Assembly (NCBI GenBank): GCA_964463485.1
Contig: CAYXDO010000143.1
Coordinates: 1-30,205 of the forward strand
Reading direction: 5' to 3'
DNA: 30,205 nt
Origin: CAYXDO01 sp964463485
GTDB lineage: Bacteria > Myxococcota > Kuafuiibacteriia > Kuafuiibacteriales > Kuafuiibacteriaceae
Of the stretch, positions 23,175 through 29,530 are shown piece by piece. Position numbers and translations under genes: made by a program. The notes beneath the pieces were generated by a model that saw only the letters and a program-made list of their open reading frames with translations, did no database searches and was not told the DNA's origin. The stretch's first letter is position 1. The number at the start of each line of letters is the position of its first letter.

Positions 23175-24539
23175 TCAGTGCAGCCTTTGTCGCCTTCGCG
23201 TCTTCGCAGGCCTTCCGTCAGATCGGCGATCCGAGTGATCCCGCTGAAGGCGACACTTTTCAGTGTTCAGAGGGCAACGACCACTCCCAGCCCCCGAGCC
23301 CGAGCTTCCGCTTGGAGGCACCGATGCGCTCTCGAGCCCGTTGCACCATGCGCTCGGGGAACCCGTTCTCGCGTCCGGCCTTGAGCAAGTCTTTCGCCAT
23401 GCGGGCCCGGTTCGGAGCGTCCTCGAGCTCGGCGAGGAGCCATTCGGCTGCGTCCTGTGTTGCCCCGGCCGTCTCTGCGGTTCGGCCAAGAGCTCGGCGG
23501 CGCTGTAGGTCCCATCGGCGAGCCACTCGACCTTGGTCACGTCTCCCACGGGCACGAGCCGGAAGCGCTTCGCGGGCAAATCGTCCGGGCCCGCGTTGCT
23601 CTTGAGCTGCTTCACGACGCGAGCCTTCGGGTCGCGGGGATCGCGGGCCACGAGGAGCTCGCACCTCGAGGCGCCAGTGAGCCCGATTGAACCCATGCCG
23701 CGGTAGAGCGCTGGCCCTTCGGTCCCTTTCTTCATGTGCCGCACGAAGACGATCGCGCAGTCGAAGTCCTGCGCAAGCTTCGCGATCGGAGCAAACACGC
23801 CGCGGACGTCTTGGTCCCGATGCATGTCGCACGAAGCTCCGAGGAGCGCGGACAACGGGTCGAAGATCACCAGCGACGGCCGGAGCCGCTCGAGCACGAG
23901 CGCCAGGGCGTCGAGGTCTCTCGGGAAGCTCGGCGGTCGTGAGTAACCGTCCTCGGGGAGCTCGAAGAGCCACACCTTGGAGACGTCGGCGCCGGCGGCG
24001 TCGAGCCTTGGTCGGATGGTGTCGGCCGGATCGTCTTCGAGACTCACGAGCACGACGTTCGCGGGCGGGCCGAGATCCTCACCGAAGAGTTGCTCGCCAC
24101 GAGAGACCCGGGCGGCGAGCTCACAGGTCAACGTTGACTTCCCGAGGCCCGGATCTCCGGTGAGCAACGAGAGAGCGCGGCGCGGGATCCAGTCCTTCAC
24201 GAGCCAGTGCTTCGGCTCGGGCTCGATGTCGGCGAGCTGCTTCATCGTGACCGCGGGCTCCCGCTTCTTGCCCCGAGATCCCGAGGCAAGCCAGCGCTTC
24301 GCGTCGTCGGAGGGCTCGGGCATGACGGCTTCTCCGCCCCAACCTTCACGGCGAAGGCGCGCGAGGACTTCACGGGCCGCGTCGAGGCTGTCTTGCTTGG
24401 TCCGCCATACCGAGGCCTCGAGCTTGCCTCCGTCGCGGGCCTGGCGTGCTTCCTCGAGCGCCCAACGGACGTCAGAGAACAAGTCCGCAACGAGAGAGGC
24501 GAGCTCTTCCATCGCGCGCGGATTTTTTGGTGTGCTCAT
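23175..24539 (-). CDS. RepA/RecA-like AAA ATPase, frameshifted near its C-terminus
   Basis: As read without correction, 454 residues. It is an AAA_25/RepA-type ATPase found in phage, plasmid and island replication modules. Walker A is GDPGLGKST near residue 130. VVLVSLEDDPADTIRPRLDA follows near 165, Walker B is LVIFDPLSALLG near 225 with DMHRDQDVRGVF, and the sensor-like IVFVRHMKKGTEGPALYRG and GSIGLTGASRCELLVARDP come after. The first 110 residues are a helical extension. From about residue 353 the sequence turns into Arg/Ser/Pro-rich noise, because the real C-terminal domain continues in another frame to 23260. The start overlaps the upstream small gene by 4 bases (ATGA). Corrected length would be about 427 residues. 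Confidence 0.85.
   Translation of the reverse strand: MSTPKNPRAMEELASLVADLFSDVRWALEEARQARDGGKLEASVWRTKQDSLDAAREVLARLRREGWGGEAVMPEPSDDAKRWLASGSRGKKREPAVTMKQLADIEPEPKHWLVKDWIPRRALSLLTGDPGLGKSTLTCELAARVSRGEQLFGEDLGPPANVVLVSLEDDPADTIRPRLDAAGADVSKVWLFELPEDGYSRPPSFPRDLDALALVLERLRPSLVIFDPLSALLGASCDMHRDQDVRGVFAPIAKLAQDFDCAIVFVRHMKKGTEGPALYRGMGSIGLTGASRCELLVARDPRDPKARVVKQLKSNAGPDDLPAKRFRLVPVGDVTKVEWLADGTYSAAELLAEPQRRPGQHRTQPNGSSPSSRTLRTGPAWRKTCSRPDARTGSPSAWCNGLESASVPPSGSSGSGAGSGRCPLNTEKCRLQRDHSDRRSDGRPAKTRRRQRLH
23260..23482 (-). pseudogene. Displaced C-terminal domain of the ATPase
   Basis: Reading one frame over from about 23478-23482 gives AETAGATQDAAEWLLAELED, then NRARMAKDLLKAGRENGFPE and RIGASKRKLGLGGWEWSLP, ending at the stop at 23260. 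This is the normal winged-helix-like ending of such RepA-type ATPases (AEWLL...; ...GWEW.LP). The in-frame read at GAACCGCAG changes to this frame if one extra C is restored (GAA CCx GCA GAG). A single-base deletion, natural or from sequencing, explains it. Confidence 0.75.
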
Positions 24540-24745
24540 CGCACGGGCTCCTTCGTGGTCTGGTAGATGGAGCGGAGCGCAAGCCGCTCGATCTCGTCGA
24601 AGAGCCAGGCCTCCCGGTCCGCAGAGTTCGCAGGCATACCGACGATCGCTCGGGCAACGAGGGCGGCGGGCTCGGGGTTCTTGGGGTCGAGCTCGGCGGC
24701 GCGCGCGATGAGGCGGGGCAAGAGCGGCTCGCTGCGGCGGCTCAC
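24536..24745 (-). CDS. Small protein of unknown function
   Basis: About 69 residues, starting at the GTG (24745-24743) that overlaps the stop of the sigma-like gene as GTGA and ending in an ATGA overlap with the ATPase gene. The sequence is helical (RLIARAAELDPKNPEPAALV, WLFDEIERLALRSIYQTTKE) with no motif I recognise. The frame is open further upstream in another gene, but the overlap defines this start. It may be an accessory factor to the ATPase. Confidence 0.7.
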   Translation of the reverse strand: MSRRSEPLLPRLIARAAELDPKNPEPAALVARAIVGMPANSADREAWLFDEIERLALRSIYQTTKEPVR

Positions 24746-25290
24746 GCGGCCACCTCGAGTCCAGGGCCTTCGTCGCCCTCTTCGGCGAGGTAGCGTGCGA
24801 GCGCTCGGACCATCCGCTGGCGGGCGATCTTCCTCGAACGGACGGGGAGCTCGGCTTCGTACCCGAGGCGCCACGCCGCGATCATGCGGACGGTGTCCCG
24901 GTCACCTCGGGCCCAAGCGTCGCGGACGAGCCAGGAGAGCGCGGCTTCTGCATCGCGTCGCGTTTCGAGGCCTTCATCGTGGGTCGCGATGAGCTCGAGA
25001 GCGAAGCTCGGCGCGCGCGGAAAAGCGGCGAGGTGCCTGCGCTCCGTCGTGGCGAGGCTTCGGATCTTCCTGCGAAGGACGTGCTCGAGGCTCACTCCTT
25101 CGGGCCACGCGGCGCCCGAGTAGAGCGCGGCGATTGCCTCTTGCACTAAGTCTTCCGGGCCTCTCGAAGCGTCGAGCGCACAACGCGTGTGCATGTAGAC
25201 GGCGAGGCGCCGGAGGCTCGGAAGGAGCCGCTCGAGCTCGGCAGGGTCGATGGGTTGTCGTGGAGCGCATTGGGTTGGAGGCCTTTGCAT
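24742..25290 (-). CDS. Sigma-70 region-2-like protein
   Basis: About 182 residues from the ATG at 25290 (a TTG at 25326 would add 12 residues). The N-terminal part has RCALDASRGPEDLVQEAIAAL followed by the tryptophan-containing WPEGVSLEHVLRRKIRSLATTERR, the pattern of sigma-70 region 2 (P.DAEDL.QE.. then a basic helix and a conserved W). The C-terminal half has a helical stretch (ALSWLVRDAWARGDRDTVRM...) that could be a reduced region 4, but the HTH is not clear. Such sigma-like proteins occur in phages and islands and may redirect RNA polymerase to element genes. It is the first gene of the replication operon, divergent from the ribbon-helix-helix gene. Confidence 0.6.
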   Translation of the reverse strand: MQRPPTQCAPRQPIDPAELERLLPSLRRLAVYMHTRCALDASRGPEDLVQEAIAALYSGAAWPEGVSLEHVLRRKIRSLATTERRHLAAFPRAPSFALELIATHDEGLETRRDAEAALSWLVRDAWARGDRDTVRMIAAWRLGYEAELPVRSRKIARQRMVRALARYLAEEGDEGPGLEVAA

Positions 25291-25334
25291 ACGTGCAGAC
25301 GTCTCATATATTTCAGCGGTCTGCAATGCTGTGA

Positions 25335-25346
25335 GAATCTAGATTC
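25335..25346. promoter_or_regulatory. Perfect palindrome in divergent promoter region
   Basis: GAATCTAGATTC is a perfect 12-base palindrome in the AT-richer gap between the sigma-like gene and the ribbon-helix-helix gene. Its position, about 70 bases from one start and 45 from the other, fits an operator for the divergent regulator, although no binding is shown. Confidence 0.45.
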
Positions 25347-25415
25347 CTATACGCGAAGGAAAACAAGGTGTTGGCGATGTTTGCAAGCTCTTCAATCTGC
25401 TCTAGCGTGTCGCAG

Positions 25416-25688
25416 ATGGCTGCGAAGCGAGGACCTGGACGGCCTCCTACAGATCGGGTTCGGGAGAAGATGACCCTCTACCTGGATCCCGCGTTGCGTC
25501 GGGCGCTCAAGGTCTACTGCGCCGCGCGCGACGTGGAGTTGAGCGACGCGATCGCAGATGCTTTGACATTGTTCCTCCGTGCGAATCAGGCGGACGCCAT
25601 AGCGTCTGTCACGTTGCCCGAATCGTCGAAGCCCACGAAGAAGCGGACCACCAAGAACAAGGCCGAGGGCTCGGAGCCCGTCAGTTGA
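25416..25688 (+). CDS. Ribbon-helix-helix-like regulator
   Basis: 90 residues from the ATG at 25416 (a GTG at 25368 would add 16 residues with no conserved look). After a GPGRPPTDRVREK basic tip comes MTLYLDPALRRALKVYCAAR and DVELSDAIADALTLFLRAN, the beta-strand plus two helices of an RHH/CopG-like DNA-binding fold. A Lys/Thr/Ser-rich tail follows. It is the only plus-strand gene in the visible element, divergent from the sigma-like gene and convergent with the HicB-like pair, whose stop it overlaps by 8 bases. It is probably an autoregulator or DNA-partition-type small protein. Confidence 0.7.
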   Translation: MAAKRGPGRPPTDRVREKMTLYLDPALRRALKVYCAARDVELSDAIADALTLFLRANQADAIASVTLPESSKPTKKRTTKNKAEGSEPVS

Positions 25689-25941
25689 TCTCGGGATCCG
25701 ACTCGAGCAGGAAGTCGTAGCCGACGTCGCGGAGAGTGAGCCCCAGTGGCGCGACGACGGAGCGAACGACGGTTGCGGTCATCTCGTCGCCCTCGGCACA
25801 GACCGAGACCGAGCGCTTCGTCGTTCCATCCGGCATCTTCCGCTCGATCACGATGCGGCCAGGTTGACGTAGAACCGTACATCCCTGGTCCTCGAGCTCT
25901 GCGAGGATGTCGCGGAAGAATACGCCCGGCTTGAACCTCAG
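25681..25941 (-). CDS. Small protein with CTG start after a HicB-like gene
   Basis: An 86-residue open frame ending at 25681 that has no ATG, GTG or TTG start. The first plausible start is CTG at 25941-25939, overlapping the stop of the HicB-like gene as CTGA exactly where ATGA overlaps occur in the rest of this element. Readable protein: RFKPGVFFRDILAELEDQG, CTVLRQPGRIVIERKMPDG, TTKRSVSVCAEGDE, and a hydrophobic helix (TATVVRSVVAPLGL). The alpha-beta-beta-beta-alpha order resembles the HicA-like dsRBD fold, but no catalytic histidine is visible, so a toxin role is only a guess. It is either a real non-standard start or a start-codon mutant of a formerly ATG gene. Confidence 0.5.
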   Translation of the reverse strand: MRFKPGVFFRDILAELEDQGCTVLRQPGRIVIERKMPDGTTKRSVSVCAEGDEMTATVVRSVVAPLGLTLRDVGYDFLLESDPEIN

Positions 25942-26312
25942 CGGGACCAGAGCCGGACTTCCTTGGCGACGGCGTCAATCATCCAAGCCGGGGTGACGGA
26001 CTCGTGCCGTTCCGGCTGCCGACTCCCAAATCGGGCCTCTTCAAACATCCGGTGGTAGGCCTCTGGCGCGGGACCAAGGCGCTGAAGCGGAGTCTCTCCG
26101 TTCTCGAGATCCACGACGATGTTGGCGTCGAGCGTGGCGAAGAACGCGGTCAAGGCCTCGGTGAGCGAACGCCCTTGTGCGGCGAGGTCATGCTCAAGGC
26201 ACTGGACGACGTAGTACGGACCTTCCTGGAAAACGACGACCCGAACCTCGATTCGGACGGTGGCTGCGCCAGATGTCACGGTTCGAGAGTAGGTGTCCCG
26301 GCACATGTTCAC
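25938..26312 (-). CDS. HicB-like protein
   Basis: Up to 124 residues from GTG at 26312 (ATG at 26306 and GTG at 26279 are alternatives; the fold begins near VRIEVRVVVF). The core VRIEVRVVVFQEGPYYVVQC-LEHDLAAQGRSLTEALTAF is the HicB N-terminal partial-RNase-H fold (strand, then Y.V.CLE, then an oblique helix). A longer C-terminal part with FEEARFGSRQ and the WMIDAVAKEVRLWSR end does not clearly show an RHH or HTH. HicB proteins are usually antitoxins; the following 86-residue frame may be the partner. The gap upstream contains an inverted repeat. Confidence 0.65.
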   Translation of the reverse strand: MNMCRDTYSRTVTSGAATVRIEVRVVVFQEGPYYVVQCLEHDLAAQGRSLTEALTAFFATLDANIVVDLENGETPLQRLGPAPEAYHRMFEEARFGSRQPERHESVTPAWMIDAVAKEVRLWSR

Positions 26313-26325
26313 AAGCCGGGTGAAC
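26307..26325. promoter_or_regulatory. Inverted repeat before the HicB-like gene
   Basis: GTTCAC (26307-26312) and GTGAAC (26320-26325) are perfect inverse copies, with a 7-base spacer, spanning the start of the HicB-like gene. This is the usual place for an autoregulatory operator of toxin-antitoxin operons, but could also be a leader hairpin. Confidence 0.4.
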
Positions 26326-26348
26326 GCTAGTCTGGCTCGGCGTTTGGC

Positions 26349-26606
26349 CTAGGCTTCGATCCCGAGCACGCGGGCCACGGCTTCGGCGCAGGCCTTCGCT
26401 TCTTCACCCGAGCGCCACGACACGCCTGCGGCGACCGATTCGCCGTTCGCGTCGAGCACGATCCAGTCCCACCAACGAACGAGGTCCTCGGGCGGCCCGA
26501 GCTCGCGATTGTCCTTCGGCGTGACCTCAAGGGCGTAGCTGCCGAGCTCGGCGACGATCGAGCCGTCGGCGAGGGTCCACTCGATCTTGCTCACGGACTC
26601 AACCAT
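26349..26606 (-). CDS. Hypothetical element protein
   Basis: 85 residues from ATG 26606: MVESVSKIEWTLADGSIVAE, LGSYALEVTPKDN, then RWWDWIVLDANGESVAAGVS, and a helix EAKACAEAVARVLGIEA. This mixed alpha/beta pattern ends in a helix and has no motif I recognise. It overlaps the upstream gene by 8 bases and belongs to the minus-strand accessory operon. Confidence 0.7.
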   Translation of the reverse strand: MVESVSKIEWTLADGSIVAELGSYALEVTPKDNRELGPPEDLVRWWDWIVLDANGESVAAGVSWRSGEEAKACAEAVARVLGIEA

Positions 26607-26895
26607 ACGGCCTCGCCGACACCGAGAGGACCACGGCGAGCGGACCCTCACGAATCACGCGTGCCGTGATGTCGATGCGCTCGGAGCGGCGGCGGAAGCG
26701 CCATCGCTCGGGAGTCTCCGTGTCCCCCTGGACCCGCACGGCCTCGAGCAAGAGGAGCGTGAGCTCGCGTCGAGCCGATTCTTCCCCGTCAAGGCGTTCG
26801 TCATGGGTTCGTGCGCTGGCGGCCAGGTACGATCGAGCAGCGGTGAGGGTGACGAAGACCGTGCCGATCTCCGAGAGCCTCTGGCGCGCAGTCAT
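26599..26895 (-). CDS. Hypothetical element protein
   Basis: 98 residues from the ATG at 26895, which overlaps the upstream gene's stop as ATGA (26892-26895). A helical first half (MTARQRLSEIGTVFVTLTAA) is followed by a beta-rich second half (RIDITARVIREGPLAVVLSV). Function unknown. Confidence 0.7.
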   Translation of the reverse strand: MTARQRLSEIGTVFVTLTAARSYLAASARTHDERLDGEESARRELTLLLLEAVRVQGDTETPERWRFRRRSERIDITARVIREGPLAVVLSVSARPYG

Positions 26896-27077
26896 GGCAG
26901 CACCCTCTCGATCTCTTCGGAGCCGGCCTCGTAGAGGTAGACCGGGCGCCCGAGCCGAACAGCGATACGCTCGGCCGCGTCGTGAGCCTCGGCCTCTTGG
27001 AGGCCCGTCGTTAGCCGTGTTCCGTGTTCGTCGTCCACGGACCATTCGGCGCATTCATAGGCTTGTTTCGTGTTCAT
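26892..27077 (-). CDS. Small hypothetical protein
   Basis: 61 residues: MNTKQAYECAEWSVDDEHGT, RLTTGLQEAEAHDAAERIAV, then RLGRPVYLYEAGSEEIERVL. Looks like a short beta-alpha-beta protein. The start overlaps the upstream stop as ATGA (27074-27077), and the stop overlaps the next gene in the same way, which is the main evidence that it is real. Confidence 0.7.
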   Translation of the reverse strand: MNTKQAYECAEWSVDDEHGTRLTTGLQEAEAHDAAERIAVRLGRPVYLYEAGSEEIERVLP

Positions 27078-27715
27078 GGGATGGCCGACAGCCTCGCGAG
27101 AGCCTCGAGCTTCGCGGCGCGTTCCAACGCGGCCTTCGTCTTCACGGCTTGCTTGCCCTCGAGTTGCTCACGGCATCGACGAGTGAGCCTCGCGACCCAC
27201 TCGGGGAGATCTTCGGCTCCGTAGGCCTTCACTGCTTCGAGCGGCGTCAACCTCTTCTCGTCGGCGGTCCACTCGTCCCCCTCACCCTGCCACTTCGACC
27301 ACGATCCCGAGTAGGTGAGTCGGACGAGCGAGCCGTCCACTCGGAGGAAGAGTGCGGAGCCCTCGAAGGATCCGCGGTTTGCGGACGGGTGATCGAACGC
27401 GGGCCCGGGCTTGTCGCGGTCGAGGCAAACGCCGGCCCAGTCCGCGCGTTCCTCCGTCGTGTCGGTGGCGACGCTCGAGACCCAACGGGTGCAGCTCGAG
27501 ACCTTGGGGCGGTAGCTGATGGCGCGCAGGCCAGGGCGGATCGTGGCGATGACGGCCTCGAACAACCGTGCGGCCGCGGCGCGTTCGGCCTCGAAGGCGG
27601 CGGTTTGCTCGGCGTGCTGCTCTGCGGTCTTGGTGGCGAGCTCGCCAAGCGCGGCGAGATCGATGACGGACTCGTCGCAGGTACCAAGCCCCTGCGCAGG
27701 CACAAGTTCGGACAT
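27074..27715 (-). CDS. Hypothetical element protein, 213 residues
   Basis: The ATG at 27715 has a strong ribosome site (AGGAGG about 8 bases upstream). The N-terminal third is an Ala/Glu-rich helix (AALGELATKTAEQHAEQTAA), the middle is mixed alpha/beta (RPKVSSCTRWVSSVATDTTE; LFLRVDGSLVRLTYSGSWSK), and the C-terminus is Ala/Lys-rich helical. No family recognised. Codons 5-14 include one copy of a 30-base direct repeat that is repeated just upstream. Ends in an ATGA overlap with the next gene. Confidence 0.75.
   Translation of the reverse strand: MSELVPAQGLGTCDESVIDLAALGELATKTAEQHAEQTAAFEAERAAAARLFEAVIATIRPGLRAISYRPKVSSCTRWVSSVATDTTEERADWAGVCLDRDKPGPAFDHPSANRGSFEGSALFLRVDGSLVRLTYSGSWSKWQGEGDEWTADEKRLTPLEAVKAYGAEDLPEWVARLTRRCREQLEGKQAVKTKAALERAAKLEALARLSAIP
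27674..27703. repeat. 30-base direct repeat, copy A
   Basis: Starts GTCGCAGGTACC and contains the palindrome CCTGCGCAGG (27691-27700). 29 of 30 bases match copy B at 27790-27819. This copy lies in the first codons of the 213-residue gene (encoding VPAQGLGTCD). Confidence 0.85.
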
Positions 27716-27822
27716 GGGGAGCCTCCTCGGCTTCGCGTCGAGCCCTCCTCGGGTCGACGGCCGGCGAGCCGGCGGGAGACAATGCGCGGGTCGCAGGTAC
27801 TAAGCCCCTGCGCAGGCACGGG
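27716..27822. other. Gap holding repeat copy B
   Basis: A 107-base gap between the 278-residue gene and the 213-residue gene, larger than most gaps in this operon. It contains the second copy of the direct repeat at its upstream end (27790-27819) and the ribosome site for the 213-residue gene. A duplicated 5' end of that gene (the repeat would encode VPAQGLSTCD) is one explanation. Confidence 0.5.
27790..27819. repeat. 30-base direct repeat, copy B
   Basis: Same as copy A except for one C-to-T change. The 116-base offset places it in the gap just past the stop of the 278-residue gene. Confidence 0.85.
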
Positions 27823-28659
27823 TCAGTTGGCGAACAGAGATCCCGACCGATCAAGATCTCGGGGGGACGTCGGGGAGTGATCGCTGATGGGCTGCTCTTG
27901 CGGAATCTCGAAGATCCGGCCTCCGACGGAGCGGAGCACGCGCGAGTGGATCCCGCGGCTCACGGAGACGCAGCGATCGAGCGGCCCAAGGTCCGCGATT
28001 GCGACCCCGAGGGTCCGGGCGATCTCGCGGTCACCGAGGCTGAAGGGGGCTCGCCGGATCGATTCGAGTTGAGCCTCGAGCATCTTCGCGTCACGAGCGA
28101 GCTTGTCTTCGTTGCGGGCGAGCTCGAGCACGGAACGAGGGAGCGTCGTCGGCGCGATCGCGACATCGAGCCCGAGCGCTTGTCCGGCCTCGTGTGCCTG
28201 CCGCTGTAGGTCCGCGCGAGCGACCCGCCCTTCTTCGACGCGTCGCTGGATGTCGCCGATCGAGCGAATCATCGCTCGGCGGCCCTCCATCGCGGCGGAG
28301 ACTTCGGGGGCCACGTCCAAATCAATGAAGCGAACGGGTGCGGGCCCGAGGTCGACCTTCCGGCCGTCCACGCGGCGGCCGATGGTGCGTCCTTCCTCGA
28401 AACGGATGGATGCGATTCGCTCTGCGGGCGATCCGTCGGAGAGTCCAAGGGAGCTCGCGGCGATGTCCGCTTCGGCGGGCGAGACGGCGTCGATCTGGCG
28501 ATCGAGACTCTGGAGGCGTCGCTTGGCGTCGGCGAGCTCGCCACGGGCCACAGCGAGGGGCCTTTCGAGGCGCTCGCAGGTTGCGCGACAGTCGTCCACG
28601 GCCTGCGCCGCAGAGGCGCGGGCGACGGCGAGCGATGCGATTCGGGGGTCGGTCTTCAT
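27823..28659 (-). CDS. Coiled-coil hypothetical element protein
   Basis: 278 residues. The N-terminal 60 residues are a long Ala/Arg/Glu coiled coil (ARASAAQAVDDCRATCERLE, ELADAKRRLQSLDRQIDAVS). A mixed region (RTIGRRVDGRKVDLGPAPVR; FIDLDVAPEVSAAMEGRRAM) is followed by another helical section with repeated Arg/Glu (ELARNEDKLARDAKMLEAQL). The C-terminus (SISDHSPTSPRD-like) is Ser/Pro-rich. No known motif. GAAAGG 7 bases before the ATG is the ribosome site. Could be a phage structural, scaffold or DNA-binding protein, but nothing decides this. Confidence 0.75.
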   Translation of the reverse strand: MKTDPRIASLAVARASAAQAVDDCRATCERLERPLAVARGELADAKRRLQSLDRQIDAVSPAEADIAASSLGLSDGSPAERIASIRFEEGRTIGRRVDGRKVDLGPAPVRFIDLDVAPEVSAAMEGRRAMIRSIGDIQRRVEEGRVARADLQRQAHEAGQALGLDVAIAPTTLPRSVLELARNEDKLARDAKMLEAQLESIRRAPFSLGDREIARTLGVAIADLGPLDRCVSVSRGIHSRVLRSVGGRIFEIPQEQPISDHSPTSPRDLDRSGSLFAN

Positions 28660-28669
28660 TCGGTGCCTT

Positions 28670-28954
28670 TCATTCGACGGAGCCGCCGAGCGCGAGGATT
28701 CGTTCCTGCACGCGCGCGGCGAGGTTTCGGAGCGCGAAGCCTGCCAGGTACGCGTTCGCTCGGTACCGGAGGCCGGGGTTCTTCGGCGCGTTCGCGTAGC
28801 GGTCGAACCTGGCCTGCGCCGCTACCATCGCGGCCTCGAGAGTGGCGATCATCGCTTGGCCCTGCGCGATGGTGGTGATCTCGGGATTGCCGACCGGGCA
28901 GTAAGGCTCGCCTGGCGTCAGAGCGTCCGGGTTCTGGTGCACGTAGATCGTCAT
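28670..28954 (-). CDS. Hypothetical element protein
   Basis: 94 residues from the ATG at 28954, which overlaps the upstream stop as ATGA (28951-28954). MTIYVHQNPDALTPGEPYCP is followed by helices ITTIAQGQAMIATLEAAMVA and RANAYLAGFALRNLAARVQE. Unknown function. The first 20 residues have a Cys and several Pro, and the rest is helical. Confidence 0.72.
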   Translation of the reverse strand: MTIYVHQNPDALTPGEPYCPVGNPEITTIAQGQAMIATLEAAMVAAQARFDRYANAPKNPGLRYRANAYLAGFALRNLAARVQERILALGGSVE

Positions 28955-29169
28955 CGGCCGCCCTCGAGTTGAGCGAGCGGAACTCGAGAGCCATCGCGCA
29001 TGACCGCGAACCCGTCGAGCGTGACCGACACGACCGCCTCGCAACGCTTCGCAAACGCGGGGTCGATTCCAGGCCAAAGCCGAGCGAAAGCGCGGTCGAC
29101 TTCGGCGGTGTTCACGCGCGGCTTCTTCTTGCGCAAGGGCCGCCCCGGTTTCGCGATGATGAGTGTCAT
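28951..29169 (-). CDS. Small hypothetical protein
   Basis: 72 residues from the ATG at 29169, with the ribosome site AGGAAGG about 4 bases upstream. Basic N-terminus (PGRPLRKKKPR) then an acidic/hydrophobic helix (NTAEVDRAFARLWPGIDPAF) and a short strand region. The gene lies just below the strong hairpin in the preceding gap. Confidence 0.7.
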   Translation of the reverse strand: MTLIIAKPGRPLRKKKPRVNTAEVDRAFARLWPGIDPAFAKRCEAVVSVTLDGFAVMRDGSRVPLAQLEGGR

Positions 29170-29188
29170 GGGTGCCTTCCTGAGAGGA

Positions 29189-29228
29189 CCTCGGGCGTCC
29201 GTGTCCACGGAAACACGGGCGCCCGAGG
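29189..29228. promoter_or_regulatory. Strong intercistronic hairpin with an alternative inner fold
   Basis: CCTCGGGCGTCCGTG (29189-29203) pairs with CACGGGCGCCCGAGG (29214-29228), 15 bp with one mismatch and a 10-base loop. The left arm can instead pair locally: CCGTG (29199-29203) with CACGG (29206-29210), so the folds are mutually exclusive. It lies in the 104-base gap before the 29169 start and just above its ribosome site. Possible attenuator, RNA processing or stability element. Confidence 0.55.
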
Positions 29229-29237
29229 GCTTGGGTC

Positions 29238-29258
29238 CCTCGCGCGACGATCGCGAGG
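29238..29258. terminator. Second hairpin in the same gap
   Basis: CCTCGCG (29238-29244) and CGCGAGG (29252-29258) form a perfect 7-bp stem with a 7-base loop. It lies 15 bases downstream of the RHH-like gene's stop. On the minus strand no U-tract follows, so its role (termination or processing) is open. Confidence 0.35.
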
Positions 29259-29273
29259 ATTGGTGAGTTGCGT

Positions 29274-29507
29274 TCATCGAAGGACGGGAACTCCGGCCAG
29301 TCGGCGCTCGACGGCGACGAGGCCTTCATCGATCACGAGGCGGAGGGCCCGCGATCTTGTGGCACTATGCGTCCCGGTCTCTCCGATTTGCGCTCGGATG
29401 TCGGCGTCGAGGAGCTTGGGGACGATTCCATCGATCCGTTCGAGCGCATCGGCGTCGATCGCTGCGGAAATCTGGACCTTCCTCGGGGCCTTTTTCGAGC
29501 GAGCCAT
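29274..29507 (-). CDS. Second ribbon-helix-helix-like regulator
   Basis: 77 residues from ATG 29507 (a longer start at 29570 would add 21 poorly conserved-looking residues). Basic start MARSKKAPRKVQISAAI, a strand, then DADALERIDGIVPKLLDA and ATRSRALRLVIDEGLVAVER, fitting an RHH-type regulator (ATRS.ALR..I..GL is typical for the second helix). A perfect 16-base palindrome lies 24 bases upstream, suggesting autoregulation. Confidence 0.65.
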   Translation of the reverse strand: MARSKKAPRKVQISAAIDADALERIDGIVPKLLDADIRAQIGETGTHSATRSRALRLVIDEGLVAVERRLAGVPVLR

Positions 29508-29530
29508 GGTCGCATGGTGCTGCTTCAAAT

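Noticed and set aside
22877..23260. Group I intron in the tRNA-Arg(CCU) anticodon loop
   Set aside because: Such introns are known in this tRNA, but no 3' exon (ACCGT, T-arm, acceptor) appears downstream and I see none of the conserved P/Q/R/S core elements; the sequence is instead followed by phage-like genes.
23470..23490. Programmed ribosomal frameshift in the ATPase
   Set aside because: No slippery X-XXY-YYZ heptamer or clear downstream pseudoknot; a one-base deletion explains the frame change better.
27282..27854. 190-codon alternate frames covering the repeat region on the minus strand
   Set aside because: Arg/Ser/Pro-rich, without ribosome sites, and overlapping the well-supported 213-residue gene.
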